Source of the DNA: Lachnospiraceae bacterium
GTDB taxonomy: Bacteria; Bacillota_A; Clostridia; Lachnospirales; Lachnospiraceae
Length of the DNA: 38,395 nt
NCBI GenBank assembly: GCA_017430765.1
Contig: JAFRMI010000007.1
Coordinates: forward strand, 1-38,395
Reading direction: 5' to 3'
Both the position numbers and the translations under genes were made by a program. Under the pieces are notes generated by a model, which searched no databases, had not been told where the DNA came from, and worked only from the letters and a program-made list of their open reading frames with translations. Shown piece by piece: positions 8,646-16,027 of the stretch. Every line of letters starts with the position of its first letter. Positions within the stretch are counted from its first letter, which is position 1.

Positions 8646-8780
8646 TCCTGTTCAGATTATGAACACGGGCGTTCCTGTCTCCACCATCTGTCCTGTTCAG
8701 ATCACGATCACGGGCGTTCCTGTCTCCACCATCTGTCCTGTTCAGATCACGATCACGGGCGTTCCTGTCTCCACCATCTC
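8646..8780 (-). repeat. Three 45-bp tandem copies of the L,D-transpeptidase 3' end
   Basis: Units begin at 8646, 8691 and 8736. The unit at 8736-8780 is the real 3' end of the gene, including its TGA (8742-8744) and six bases beyond. The other two lie downstream of that stop, and each re-encodes MVETGTPV and a stop in the same frame. The outermost copy differs at three interior positions. A decayed partial fourth copy (~8630-8645) can be made out. Confidence 0.9.
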
Positions 8781-10166
8781 ATAGAGGGATTCCGCCTTGG
8801 AGTAAGGGAGATTCACACAGCCGTGAGATCCGCTGTAATAATAGATATCTCCTCCGAAATCCGACCGCCAGGTCGCGTCGTGCAGGCCGATTCCGCCGTT
8901 GAATGGCATCCAGAAATTCACAAACGATTCATACGACGGATTCCCGTTCTCATCGGGCCTCCCTTTGAGTACCCTGTTTCTTTGCTTCAGATAGATGTAG
9001 TACACACCGGTCGGCGTGCGGCGCCCCTCGGACTCTCTGCCGGTCACGCAGTCGCTCTCCCAGACGAGCTCGCCGCCGCTGTAGTACCAGACATGCTGGG
9101 TGTTCTTATCCACCTCCACATAAGTGCCGCCAAAACTTCCGTCCATCATGGAATTCATATAATAGGCGGGCTCTCTCTTGACAGACTTCCGGGAGAGAAT
9201 ATCCTGATAAAGATTCAGCGGCTCCGTCTCCAGATCAACCTGGTGCCCGTATGTCGCGACCGGGAATGTGATGTCTCCCTCACAGGTTGAGTGGAAGGAA
9301 ATCGAATCATAGGTCCTGTCGTACTTAACAGCGAGGTCGTGGACAAACTGGCTGCATTTTTCCTGGAAGACGTTGGTATCGAGATAATAGTAATCGGGAT
9401 CCTCCGGTTTTGTGGAGAGCCACTTGTACATGGTTTCTCCGTCAAGAACTACTTCCGAGCCGTCATACATCTGATATGTGATGGACATATCCAGATAGGA
9501 GTTGAGGTCGTTGACCTGAAGATTGAGAGCCGGATCCTCCGAATTGATCTCCGCGTGGGAGTAGATGTCAAGCGGGGACAGATCAACCTCCGTCTCCCCC
9601 GCCCGGACTGCCTCTACCAGGGCGTTATAAACCTTCTCCGTGTCAACGACGGTGCCGTCGACCTCAGGAACGATCATCAGCCTGTGGTCCTCTCCCATCG
9701 CCATATAGGCATTTGCGGGCCGGATCTGGTTTTCCGGCTGCATTTCCGGGAGCGCCCAGACTGTCTCTTTGAGTGTCTCCTCGTTAAACGCGGATTTCTC
9801 CCCGACCTGGTGGGCCGTGGTCTCACCGAACTTGCCGCGGATCCAGTCGTACTTGTCCTGGCTTTTCAGGATTTTCTCGACGCCGTTATCGGACGCGTAC
9901 GAAAAACCGATCTCCTCGCTTGTGAGATCCTCTGTGCTTCCGTCCGGAAAGATCACGCGCAGACCGTATTCTTCCACGCGGTCACGAATCACGGCCTCCA
10001 CTTCGGCGGCCGTCATATCTCCGGCGTCAATTCCGTTGATGATGGTACCTTCAATAAAGCGATCTGTGTAGCGGTCCGCATGCACAGTATAACCGGCGGC
10101 TGACACTCCGGTCACCGCGGATAGAACAGACATGGCGATAAACGCCGTAAGCTTACGACTTAACAA
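8742..10166 (-). CDS. L,D-transpeptidase with N-terminal PG-binding domain (474 aa)
   Basis: A membrane-anchored peptidoglycan cross-linking enzyme that makes 3-3 peptide bridges. An N-terminal hydrophobic segment (LTAFIAMSVLSAVTG) serves as signal or anchor. Putative peptidoglycan-binding repeats (INGIDAGDMTAAEVEAVI) follow. The C-terminal YkuD domain has the catalytic motif SHGCVN, with Cys at about 450 and His at 448. The start is TTG at 10164-10166, set by AAGGGGAG six bases upstream; no ATG fits. Upstream lie two more AAGGGGA elements and an extended -10 promoter. The final 11 codons and stop are copied twice downstream. The family confers resistance to most beta-lactams on wall cross-linking, but no phenotype can be claimed here. 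Confidence 0.93.
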   Translation of the reverse strand: MLSRKLTAFIAMSVLSAVTGVSAAGYTVHADRYTDRFIEGTIINGIDAGDMTAAEVEAVIRDRVEEYGLRVIFPDGSTEDLTSEEIGFSYASDNGVEKILKSQDKYDWIRGKFGETTAHQVGEKSAFNEETLKETVWALPEMQPENQIRPANAYMAMGEDHRLMIVPEVDGTVVDTEKVYNALVEAVRAGETEVDLSPLDIYSHAEINSEDPALNLQVNDLNSYLDMSITYQMYDGSEVVLDGETMYKWLSTKPEDPDYYYLDTNVFQEKCSQFVHDLAVKYDRTYDSISFHSTCEGDITFPVATYGHQVDLETEPLNLYQDILSRKSVKREPAYYMNSMMDGSFGGTYVEVDKNTQHVWYYSGGELVWESDCVTGRESEGRRTPTGVYYIYLKQRNRVLKGRPDENGNPSYESFVNFWMPFNGGIGLHDATWRSDFGGDIYYYSGSHGCVNLPYSKAESLYEMVETGTPVIVI

Positions 10167-10172
10167 TTGTGA

Positions 10173-10208
10173 CTCCCCTTAATATTCCCCTTTATTGATA
10201 CTCCCCTT
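10173..10208 (-). promoter_or_regulatory. Three Shine-Dalgarno-like AAGGGGA elements
   Basis: The element next to the TTG start (10173-10180) is the functional ribosome site. Near-identical copies lie at 10185-10193 and 10201-10208. The distal ones are too far from the start to place it and could be ribosome standby sites or targets of a C-rich small RNA. Confidence 0.55.
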
Positions 10209-10242
10209 GATCGGAAAGGCAACTGCCCCCGATTAACATAAT

Positions 10243-10272
10243 ATAATAGCACAGGTAATTCATAAAATACAA
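10243..10272 (-). promoter_or_regulatory. Promoter of the L,D-transpeptidase gene
   Basis: Extended -10 TGC-TATTAT (-10 hexamer 10243-10248) and -35 TTGTAT (10267-10272) with an 18-base spacer. The leader is ~70 bases. Confidence 0.6.
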
Positions 10273-10309
10273 TTACTTTATATGGAAATTGAGTCACCTG
10301 AACTGTGTG

Positions 10310-10510
10310 TCATGAAAAATACTCTTTTCCAGCGTCCGTCAGATATTTAAAAAAATCCCAGCCCAGATCCGACGCCATCTCAACGAGCTGATCCTCCTCC
10401 GCATCCGGGATCTCCTCCCGGGGGCGGACAGGCAGCGGCAGGCCCATCCGCGCTGCCATTTCTGTATATTCCAGAAGGTCTTTTCTCAGCATCTCCGTAT
10501 CGATTTTCAT
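10310..10510 (-). CDS. Small protein of unknown function (66 aa)
   Basis: I do not recognise the family. The protein is acidic, mostly helical in pattern, with no membrane span or signal peptide (MKIDTEMLRKDLLEYTEMAA at the start, a central PLPVRPREEIPDAEED linker and an aromatic C-terminus, WDFFKYL). It is convincing as a gene because AGGA lies seven bases before the ATG and a near-consensus promoter sits at 10551-10579. It is separated from the L,D-transpeptidase by its own ~37-base gap and that gene's promoter. Confidence 0.7.
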   Translation of the reverse strand: MKIDTEMLRKDLLEYTEMAARMGLPLPVRPREEIPDAEEDQLVEMASDLGWDFFKYLTDAGKEYFS

Positions 10511-10550
10511 ATTTGCTTCCTCATCTGCACCTGTTTTTTTATTTCTATTT

Positions 10551-10579
10551 AGTATAAATACAACAATTTTTCAGGTCAA
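10551..10579 (-). promoter_or_regulatory. Near-consensus promoter of the 66-aa gene
   Basis: -35 TTGACC (10574-10579) and -10 TATACT (10551-10556) are separated by exactly 17 bases; each matches consensus at five of six positions. Confidence 0.75.
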
Positions 10580-10646
10580 GAACCGGTGTGCATAACACAC
10601 TGCGCTTCTTCGGGCTTCTGAAGCAGTGACTTTTTTCAATTTTCTC

Positions 10647-10675
10647 TTTAAATTGTCGCACAATTTCGCTATACT
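10647..10675 (+). promoter_or_regulatory. Promoter of the phosphoribosyltransferase-like gene
   Basis: -35 TTTAAA (10647-10652), 17-base spacer, -10 TATACT (10670-10675). Transcription would start near 10682, leaving a ~160-base leader. Confidence 0.55.
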
Positions 10676-10681
10676 GGAATT

Positions 10682-10840
10682 AATCAGAAGCTGGACAGCA
10701 GCTTCCGCAGCTTTTCCTTTCGTGAATGCGCGAAACCAAAAAGGGGACGGAAACGCTGATTGATCAGCGCGAGGCGTTCACGAGTCTGCCATTCGTACAG
10801 TCACAGCGCTGCTGCATTTTTAAAAGCAAGGAGGAATACT
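10682..10840 (+). ncRNA. Structured 5' leader, possible cis-regulatory RNA
   Basis: A 7-bp hairpin (10687-10693 with 10699-10705) is followed by a small U-run. A 9-bp long-range stem with one G-U pair (10721-10729 with 10774-10782) closes a domain that contains an A/G-rich strand and a 6-bp hairpin with a UUGA tetraloop (10754-10759 with 10764-10769). The arrangement resembles a riboswitch-like fold, but I could not match it to a known class. It is far longer than needed for initiation. Confidence 0.45.
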
Positions 10841-11482
10841 ATGCAGTCCTACTTTAAAATCCCTTCCAAGAATAACCGTGACGTGATCCTCCGTGTATAC
10901 CCCGGACACTTCGTGATGGCCAATTCACACAGCAACCAGTATATGGATGTCACACCGATCAAGTGCCGCATCTCCGAAGCCCAGGCGGCTGCCAAGGCGC
11001 TCAGCGAAGTGCATTACATGACGACTCCGGTCGACACGATCGTATGCATGGACGGAATGGAGGTTGTCGGAGGATTCCTCGGGCAGGAGCTGAAGAAAGC
11101 CGGCGTTCTCTCGATGAATATGCACAACTCGATCTACGTCATCACACCGGAATACAACCAGGTGGGGCAGATCTTCTTCCGGGACAATATTGAGCTCTGG
11201 ATCCGCGGAAAAAATGTACTGCTCCTGTTTGCCACCGCGACGACCGGGCGGACGGTGTCACGGGCAGTCGATTCGCTGAACTATTACGGGGCCCACATTA
11301 CAGGCATCTCGGCCATCTTCTCCGTGGCGACTAAGATCGCGGGGATTCCTGTCGTATCACTTTTCTCTACGTCTGATATTCCGGATTATAAATCATACAG
11401 ACCGGATGAGTGTCCTTTGTGCAGGGACGGTGTGAAAGTCGATGCGCTGTGCAACGGATTTGGCTATACCGAGATTAAATGA
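10841..11482 (+). CDS. Orotate phosphoribosyltransferase-like protein with altered PRPP site (213 aa)
   Basis: The fold and C-terminus match PyrE-like phosphoribosyltransferases (C-terminal DECPLCRDGVKVDAL is typical). The usual PRPP motif, hydrophobics then two acidic residues then xxTTG, appears here as LLLFATATTGRTV. The acidic pair that contacts the PRPP ribose is replaced by Phe-Ala, while TTG is kept. It may thus be a ligand-sensing or non-catalytic relative rather than a working PyrE. Start 10841 is supported by AAGGAGG about seven bases upstream; a longer frame from 10760 lacks a ribosome site and runs through the structured leader. No pyrimidine genes are adjacent. A strong terminator follows. 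Confidence 0.75.
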   Translation: MQSYFKIPSKNNRDVILRVYPGHFVMANSHSNQYMDVTPIKCRISEAQAAAKALSEVHYMTTPVDTIVCMDGMEVVGGFLGQELKKAGVLSMNMHNSIYVITPEYNQVGQIFFRDNIELWIRGKNVLLLFATATTGRTVSRAVDSLNYYGAHITGISAIFSVATKIAGIPVVSLFSTSDIPDYKSYRPDECPLCRDGVKVDALCNGFGYTEIK

Positions 11483-11505
11483 TGAATGAAAGCGTTTAGC
11501 AGCAA

Positions 11506-11534
11506 AACAGAGGGCGAAGAATCCGCCCTCTGTT
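11506..11534 (+). terminator. Intrinsic terminator, usable in both directions
   Basis: An 11-bp perfect stem (11506-11516 with 11524-11534) has a 7-base loop. It lies 24 bases after the phosphoribosyltransferase-like stop and 68 bases past the end of the convergent acyl-CoA ligase; TTTT follows on the minus strand. Confidence 0.85.
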
Positions 11535-11601
11535 CTTATTATTGATGTTCTTGTTATCGAATAGGTAATTCCGCAGAATTCCTCATTCCAGGTCTTTGTT
11601 C

Positions 11602-13236
11602 TTATCGATTAAACTGCTCTTCCACCAGCCTCGTGCTGTGATACCGCTCCCGGAGCCTCGGCTTGTCAATCTTACCTGTCGCATTCCGGAGCACCTCCGC
11701 GAAGATAATTTTCCGCGGGCGCTTATAGCGCGGAAGGTCGACACAGAAGCGGTTGACCTCCTCTTCCGTCATCTCCATCCCTTCTTTTACCTGGATGATC
11801 GCGGCGGCAATTTCGCCCAGACGCGCGTCCGGAAGCCCGATCACCGCGACGTCGTGGATCTTCGGGTTCGCGGCCAGGAACGACTCGATCTGTACCGGAT
11901 ACAGATTCTCGCCTCCGGAGATGATGACGTCCTTCTTCCGGTCGACCAGGAAAATGAAGCCATCCTCGTCCTGCCTCGCCATGTCTCCCGTATGCAGCCA
12001 CCCGTCCTTCAGGACTTCGTTCGTCGCCTCCTCGTCGTGGTAGTAGCAGACCATGACGCCGGGACCCTTGACACAGAGTTCTCCGACTTCTCCCTGCTCC
12101 ACCGGATTCCCGTTCTCGTCGACAATCTTCGTGCTCCAGTTGAAGCCCGGGACGCCGATGGCGCCGACTTTGTGGACATTTTCCATGCCCAGATGGACGC
12201 AGCCGGGGCCCGTCGACTCGGAAAGGCCGTAGTTGGTGTCATAATCGTGATTCGGGAAATGCTCCAGCCAGTGCTTGATAAGGCTCGGCGGAACCGGCTG
12301 CGCGCCGATGTGCATGAGCCGCCACTGGCCCACTTTATAATCCTCCTTACGGATATCCCCGCGGTCAAGGGCCGCAAGAATGTCCTGCGCCCACGGAACC
12401 AGAAGCCACACGATCGTGCACTGCTCCTCCGACACGGCGCGGAAGATCGCCTCCGGGGAATGCCCCTTCAGAAGCACCCCTTTCCCGCCCGTAAAGAGCG
12501 ACCCGAACCAGTGCATCGTCGCGCCGGTATGATATAAAGGCGGAATGCATAAGAAACAGTCCTCTTTTTTCGTGTTGTGGTGCTTTGCTTCCATGACCGC
12601 CGCCTGGGAGAGCGCGGAGTGCTTCAGAAGAATCGCTTTCGGGAACCCCGTAGTCCCCGATGAATAATAGATCGCACCGTCATCCGTATCCTCAACCAGG
12701 ACTTTCGGCGGCAGGCTGGAACTGTTGGAAGCCGCCTCATAGTAATCCTCCGCGTAGGACGGGCAGGAATCGCCGACGAAATACAGCAGCATCTTATCCT
12801 TCAGATGCGACGCAATGTCCTCAATCCGGCCGATAAATTCCGGCCCGTAGAATACGACATCGCAGTCCGCCTTCTTCAGGCAGTAATCGATCTCCTCCGC
12901 TGTGAAACGGAAATTCAGCGGCACCACGACCGCGCCGGATTTGAGGATGCCGAAATAGATCGGCAGATACTCAAGACAGTTCATGAGAAGGATCGCCACC
13001 TTCTGGCCCGGCCGGATTCCCCGGTCGATCAGCATCTGGGCGACGCGGTTGGCCTTCTCATTAAAAACAGACCATGTAATCTGCCGCCTGTAATATGCCG
13101 TCGATGTGGGCTGAATCAGCTCATACTCCCTCCAGGTCACTCTCTGCTCCTCCCGGATCTCCGGGTTGATTTCCACAAGGGCGACTTCCTCGCCGTACAG
13201 TTTTGCGTTTCTCTCAAGCAGGTCTTGAATAGGCAT
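11602..13236 (-). CDS. AMP-forming acyl-CoA ligase (544 aa)
   Basis: A member of the ANL superfamily that activates a carboxylic acid through an acyl-adenylate to its CoA thioester. Motifs: YYSSGTTGFPKAI (phosphate loop, about residue 190), NYGLSESTG, DGWLHTGDMA, the hinge LVDRKKDVIISGGENLYP, and the catalytic Lys in NATGKIDKPRL. The overall look is of a medium/long-chain or aryl acid ligase. As the last gene of the iorAB-paaK-ACT group, an aromatic or branched acid is a reasonable substrate, but this is inference. The ribosome site AAAGGA is ~12 bases from the ATG. A 165-base gap with a 9-bp hairpin separates it from the ACT gene, so it may be separately expressed. Confidence 0.88.
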   Translation of the reverse strand: MPIQDLLERNAKLYGEEVALVEINPEIREEQRVTWREYELIQPTSTAYYRRQITWSVFNEKANRVAQMLIDRGIRPGQKVAILLMNCLEYLPIYFGILKSGAVVVPLNFRFTAEEIDYCLKKADCDVVFYGPEFIGRIEDIASHLKDKMLLYFVGDSCPSYAEDYYEAASNSSSLPPKVLVEDTDDGAIYYSSGTTGFPKAILLKHSALSQAAVMEAKHHNTKKEDCFLCIPPLYHTGATMHWFGSLFTGGKGVLLKGHSPEAIFRAVSEEQCTIVWLLVPWAQDILAALDRGDIRKEDYKVGQWRLMHIGAQPVPPSLIKHWLEHFPNHDYDTNYGLSESTGPGCVHLGMENVHKVGAIGVPGFNWSTKIVDENGNPVEQGEVGELCVKGPGVMVCYYHDEEATNEVLKDGWLHTGDMARQDEDGFIFLVDRKKDVIISGGENLYPVQIESFLAANPKIHDVAVIGLPDARLGEIAAAIIQVKEGMEMTEEEVNRFCVDLPRYKRPRKIIFAEVLRNATGKIDKPRLRERYHSTRLVEEQFNR

Positions 13237-13267
13237 GATTCAAACAGTTCCTTTCTGCGTGTTTTCA

Positions 13268-13288
13268 GGCGGCATGTGACATGCCGCC
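13268..13288 (-). terminator. 9-bp perfect hairpin between ACT gene and acyl-CoA ligase
   Basis: GGCGGCATG pairs with CATGCCGCC around a 3-base loop. There is no U-tract on the minus strand. A second 7-bp stem lies at ~13315-13340. They may moderate read-through into the acyl-CoA ligase. Confidence 0.45.
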
Positions 13289-13407
13289 CGGGTTTCTTAA
13301 ATTTTTTTATCCGGTAAAGCGGACATTCGACATCCGCTTCGCTCCTTGCTCATGGACCGCACAGGGCACACTGCATTCCCCGCCCGGAGGTTCTGAATTG
13401 CTGCATT

Positions 13408-13842
13408 TTACATCTGCTCGACCATATCCTGGTCCGCGATCGTGAAGCCCGCCCGGCGCAGCGCATTCTCCGCGCGCTCCGTCTCCGCGACGCGGAAGAT
13501 CATGTACGCTTTATCCTCTGCCTTGCCGGAAAGCGACGCATACATATACTCCACATTGACCTGCGCGATCGTCAGGGTCTTCAGAATCGAGTGCAGGCCG
13601 CCGACCTCATCCGGAATCAGCACCGCAATGACCGGCGTCAGGGAGTTGATATAACCGTTGTCCTTAAGAATCGTCGCCGTCTCATATACATCATCGACGA
13701 TCATCCGGACGATGCCGAAGTCTTTCGTCTCCGCCACGGAGAGGGCGCGAAGATCGATATCCGCCTTCGCGAGAACGCCTGTCATGGCGTCGAGTGTCCC
13801 CGGTTTATTTTCAAGAAATACTGAAATCTGATGGATTGCCAT
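13408..13842 (-). CDS. Tandem ACT-domain protein (144 aa)
   Basis: Two ACT domains in tandem: residues ~3-65 (ISVFLENKPGTLDAMTGVLA) and ~70-140. ACT domains bind amino acids and regulate metabolic enzymes. A stand-alone protein of this type commonly follows paaK and iorAB in anaerobes, where it probably senses an aromatic amino acid. There is no DNA-binding or catalytic domain. The gene is 18 bases downstream of paaK and is almost surely co-transcribed; the start has AGGGAGGAA upstream. Confidence 0.88.
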   Translation of the reverse strand: MAIHQISVFLENKPGTLDAMTGVLAKADIDLRALSVAETKDFGIVRMIVDDVYETATILKDNGYINSLTPVIAVLIPDEVGGLHSILKTLTIAQVNVEYMYASLSGKAEDKAYMIFRVAETERAENALRRAGFTIADQDMVEQM

Positions 13843-13860
13843 ACCGTGTTCCTCCCTTCA

Positions 13861-15162
13861 TCAGATCTTCCGGTTGTCGATGACGCGGACGGCCTTGCCC
13901 TCCGAGCGTGTGATCGACTTCGGAGCAACAAGTGTCACCTTCGCCTTAAGGCCGAGCATGGACCGGAGTCCCTCGACGATCTTCTTCTGGCGCGCGTCAA
14001 TCTCGCCCAGATTATCGGTGAACATCTCCGGCGTCATTTCGACGTGGACGTCCTGCGTGTCCGTGTTGTTGACGCGGTCCACGATAATCTGGTAATTCGC
14101 CTGGTAACCCTGGTTGAGGAGCACTGCCTCAATCTGGGACGGGAATACGTTGACGCCGCGGATGATCAGCATGTCATCGGAGCGGCCCTTCGGCTTCTTC
14201 ATCTTGACGAGTGTTCTGCCGCATGAGCACTTCTCGCGGGAGAGCACGCAGATGTCGCGGGTTCTGTATCGGAGAAGCGGGAACGCTTCCTTGTCAAGAG
14301 ATGTGAAGACCAGCTCTCCTTCCGCTCCGAGCGGGAGCACTTCTTCTGTGTCCGGATCAATGATTTCCGCGATGAAATGGTCCTCATTGATATGCATCCC
14401 GGTCTGCTCCGAGCACTCAAACGACACGCCCGGTCCCGACAGCTCCGTCAGTCCGTAGATATCATACGCCTTGATCCCAAGGGTGTTCTGGATATCCTGG
14501 CGCATCTCCTCGCTCCACGCTTCCGCTCCGAAGATACCGGCCTTGAGGGGAATATCATCCGGTCCCAGGCCCATCTCCTTCATTCTTTCACCAAGATACG
14601 CGGCGTAGGAGGGTGTGCAGCACAGGATCGTCGCCTCCAAATCCCGGATGAACATGATCTGGCGGTCCGTGTTGCCCGAAGACGTCGGGACGGTCAGGCA
14701 CCCGACCTTGTGGCTGCCTCCGTTGAGGCCCGGGCCGCCCGTGAAGAGACCGTATCCGTAGGACACCTGGCAGACATCCTCGTCGGTTCCGCCGGCTGCC
14801 ATAATCGCTCTCGCGCAGCAGTCCTCCCACAGATCAATATCCTTCTGTGTGTAAAAAGCTACGACACGTTTGCCCGTCGTTCCGGATGTGGACTGAATGC
14901 GGACGCAGTCCTTCAGCGGCTTTCCGAGGAGTCCATAAGGATAGGCTTCCCGGAGATCGGCTTTCGACAGGAACGGGAGCTTGCAGAGATCGTCGATCGT
15001 CTGAATATCAGCGGGAGTCACTCCCTTCTTCTCCATCTTTTTCCTGTAATACGGCACGTCGTTCCAGACATGCTGTACCTGTTTCTTAAGTTTTTCATTC
15101 TGAAGCGCGATCATATCCTCGCGGGACGCGCACTCAATATCCGGCTGATAATAATGTTCCAT
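13861..15162 (-). CDS. paaK: Phenylacetate-CoA ligase (433 aa)
   Basis: ATP-dependent activation of phenylacetate or related aryl acetates to the CoA ester. The family hallmarks are the short length (~430 aa), QSTSGTTGKRVVAFYT (P-loop, about residue 91), YGLTELSGPGVSFEC, and the C-terminal RSDDMLIIRGVNVFPSQIE. A zinc-type cysteine group is present (CVLSREKCSCG). Beside indolepyruvate oxidoreductase genes it most likely handles indoleacetate, phenylacetate or 4-hydroxyphenylacetate. Run towards ATP synthesis it could conserve energy from aryl-acetyl-CoA in amino acid fermentation. The ribosome site is GAGGTG. Upstream, 290 bases separate it from iorB. Confidence 0.93.
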   Translation of the reverse strand: MEHYYQPDIECASREDMIALQNEKLKKQVQHVWNDVPYYRKKMEKKGVTPADIQTIDDLCKLPFLSKADLREAYPYGLLGKPLKDCVRIQSTSGTTGKRVVAFYTQKDIDLWEDCCARAIMAAGGTDEDVCQVSYGYGLFTGGPGLNGGSHKVGCLTVPTSSGNTDRQIMFIRDLEATILCCTPSYAAYLGERMKEMGLGPDDIPLKAGIFGAEAWSEEMRQDIQNTLGIKAYDIYGLTELSGPGVSFECSEQTGMHINEDHFIAEIIDPDTEEVLPLGAEGELVFTSLDKEAFPLLRYRTRDICVLSREKCSCGRTLVKMKKPKGRSDDMLIIRGVNVFPSQIEAVLLNQGYQANYQIIVDRVNNTDTQDVHVEMTPEMFTDNLGEIDARQKKIVEGLRSMLGLKAKVTLVAPKSITRSEGKAVRVIDNRKI

Positions 15163-15305
15163 AAGCGGTCACCTCTTAAAAAAATGTTTCTGTTAAAGTG
15201 TGTTATATCCGGAAGTTCTTCTGTGACCCCTCTTCCCTAGAAGATATACTTCTTTCTATGCATTGCACCGTATGAAGGTACCTCCGGCCCGCAGGTCCGA
15301 AGCGA

Positions 15306-15340
15306 TAAAAAAGCTGAATCACCGGTGAGCATAGCAGCTC
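15306..15340 (-). terminator. Probable weak terminator after iorB
   Basis: A 5-bp stem (15312-15316 with 15335-15339), with possible alternative pairings through CACCGGTG in the loop, is followed on the minus strand by a run of six Ts. The same 290-base gap holds a 14-bp perfect palindrome (15348-15361). Whether iorAB and paaK are one operon is therefore open. Confidence 0.4.
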
Positions 15341-15452
15341 AGTATTCTTCAGATATCTGAATACATAATACGAATCTGCTGCGGTTTCGTCTGCAGCGGG
15401 GATCTGTCGCAGCCCGTGCTGTTCTTTCCCGTCTTACAGTCTTCTCCCGCCG

Positions 15453-16025
15453 TCAGGCGTTTTTACCGAGCTCAAATGCCCTGAGATTCAGCTCGATAAA
15501 CTTCTGCGGCACACACGCCGCAATCGCCTCCTTCCACGCCTCATCAGGAAATTCAAAGTAATGGGAGAGCCTTCCGAGAAGCACCAAATTGACAGCTTTC
15601 AGACTTCCGGCTTCCGCTGCCAGCGCCACACAGTCCATGGCGTCGACATGCGCGCCGCTCTCCACCAGTTTCTCTTTCAGATTATCAGGATATTCCGCTG
15701 CTCCGATCACCACCGGCATCGGATCAATCTGCTGGATGCTGGTGACAATCGTGCCGTCTATTTTCAGATACGGGAGCCATCTGGCCGCCTCCAGAATCTC
15801 GAAGGAAACGATGCAGTCCGCTTCCCCCTCGTCGATCACCGGAGACGCCACTTTGTCCCCGTACCGGACATATGTCACCACGCTTCCGCCCCTCTGGGAC
15901 ATCCCGTGGACTTCGCTGACCTTTACATCATACCCCTCATGGACGAGAAGGTAACCGAGAAGCTTGCTCGCGAGAACGGAGCCCTGTCCGCCCACGCCGA
16001 CGATCATGATATTCTTCGTATCCAT
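15453..16025 (-). CDS. iorB: Indolepyruvate:ferredoxin oxidoreductase beta subunit (190 aa)
   Basis: The gamma-type (pyruvate ferredoxin oxidoreductase catalytic) domain: IMIVGVGGQGSVLASKLLG near the N-terminus and SEVHGMSQRGGSV. It partners IorA to oxidise aryl pyruvates to aryl-acetyl-CoA with ferredoxin reduction. The start MDTKN at 16025 is preferred because GGAGG lies seven bases upstream; it begins two bases after the iorA stop, implying translational coupling. Confidence 0.95.
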   Translation of the reverse strand: MDTKNIMIVGVGGQGSVLASKLLGYLLVHEGYDVKVSEVHGMSQRGGSVVTYVRYGDKVASPVIDEGEADCIVSFEILEAARWLPYLKIDGTIVTSIQQIDPMPVVIGAAEYPDNLKEKLVESGAHVDAMDCVALAAEAGSLKAVNLVLLGRLSHYFEFPDEAWKEAIAACVPQKFIELNLRAFELGKNA

Positions 16026-16027
16026 CC

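Noticed and set aside
8646..8780. CRISPR array
   Set aside because: The 45-base units adjoin each other without unique spacers and copy the 3' end of a gene.
8572..8784. A plus-strand frame encoding a repeated TGVPVSTI peptide
   Set aside because: It is the antisense reading of the 45-bp tandem copies of the L,D-transpeptidase end, without a ribosome site.
15163..15452. T-box or other known riboswitch upstream of paaK
   Set aside because: No T-box sequence or other recognised riboswitch core was found; only a weak terminator and a palindrome are visible.
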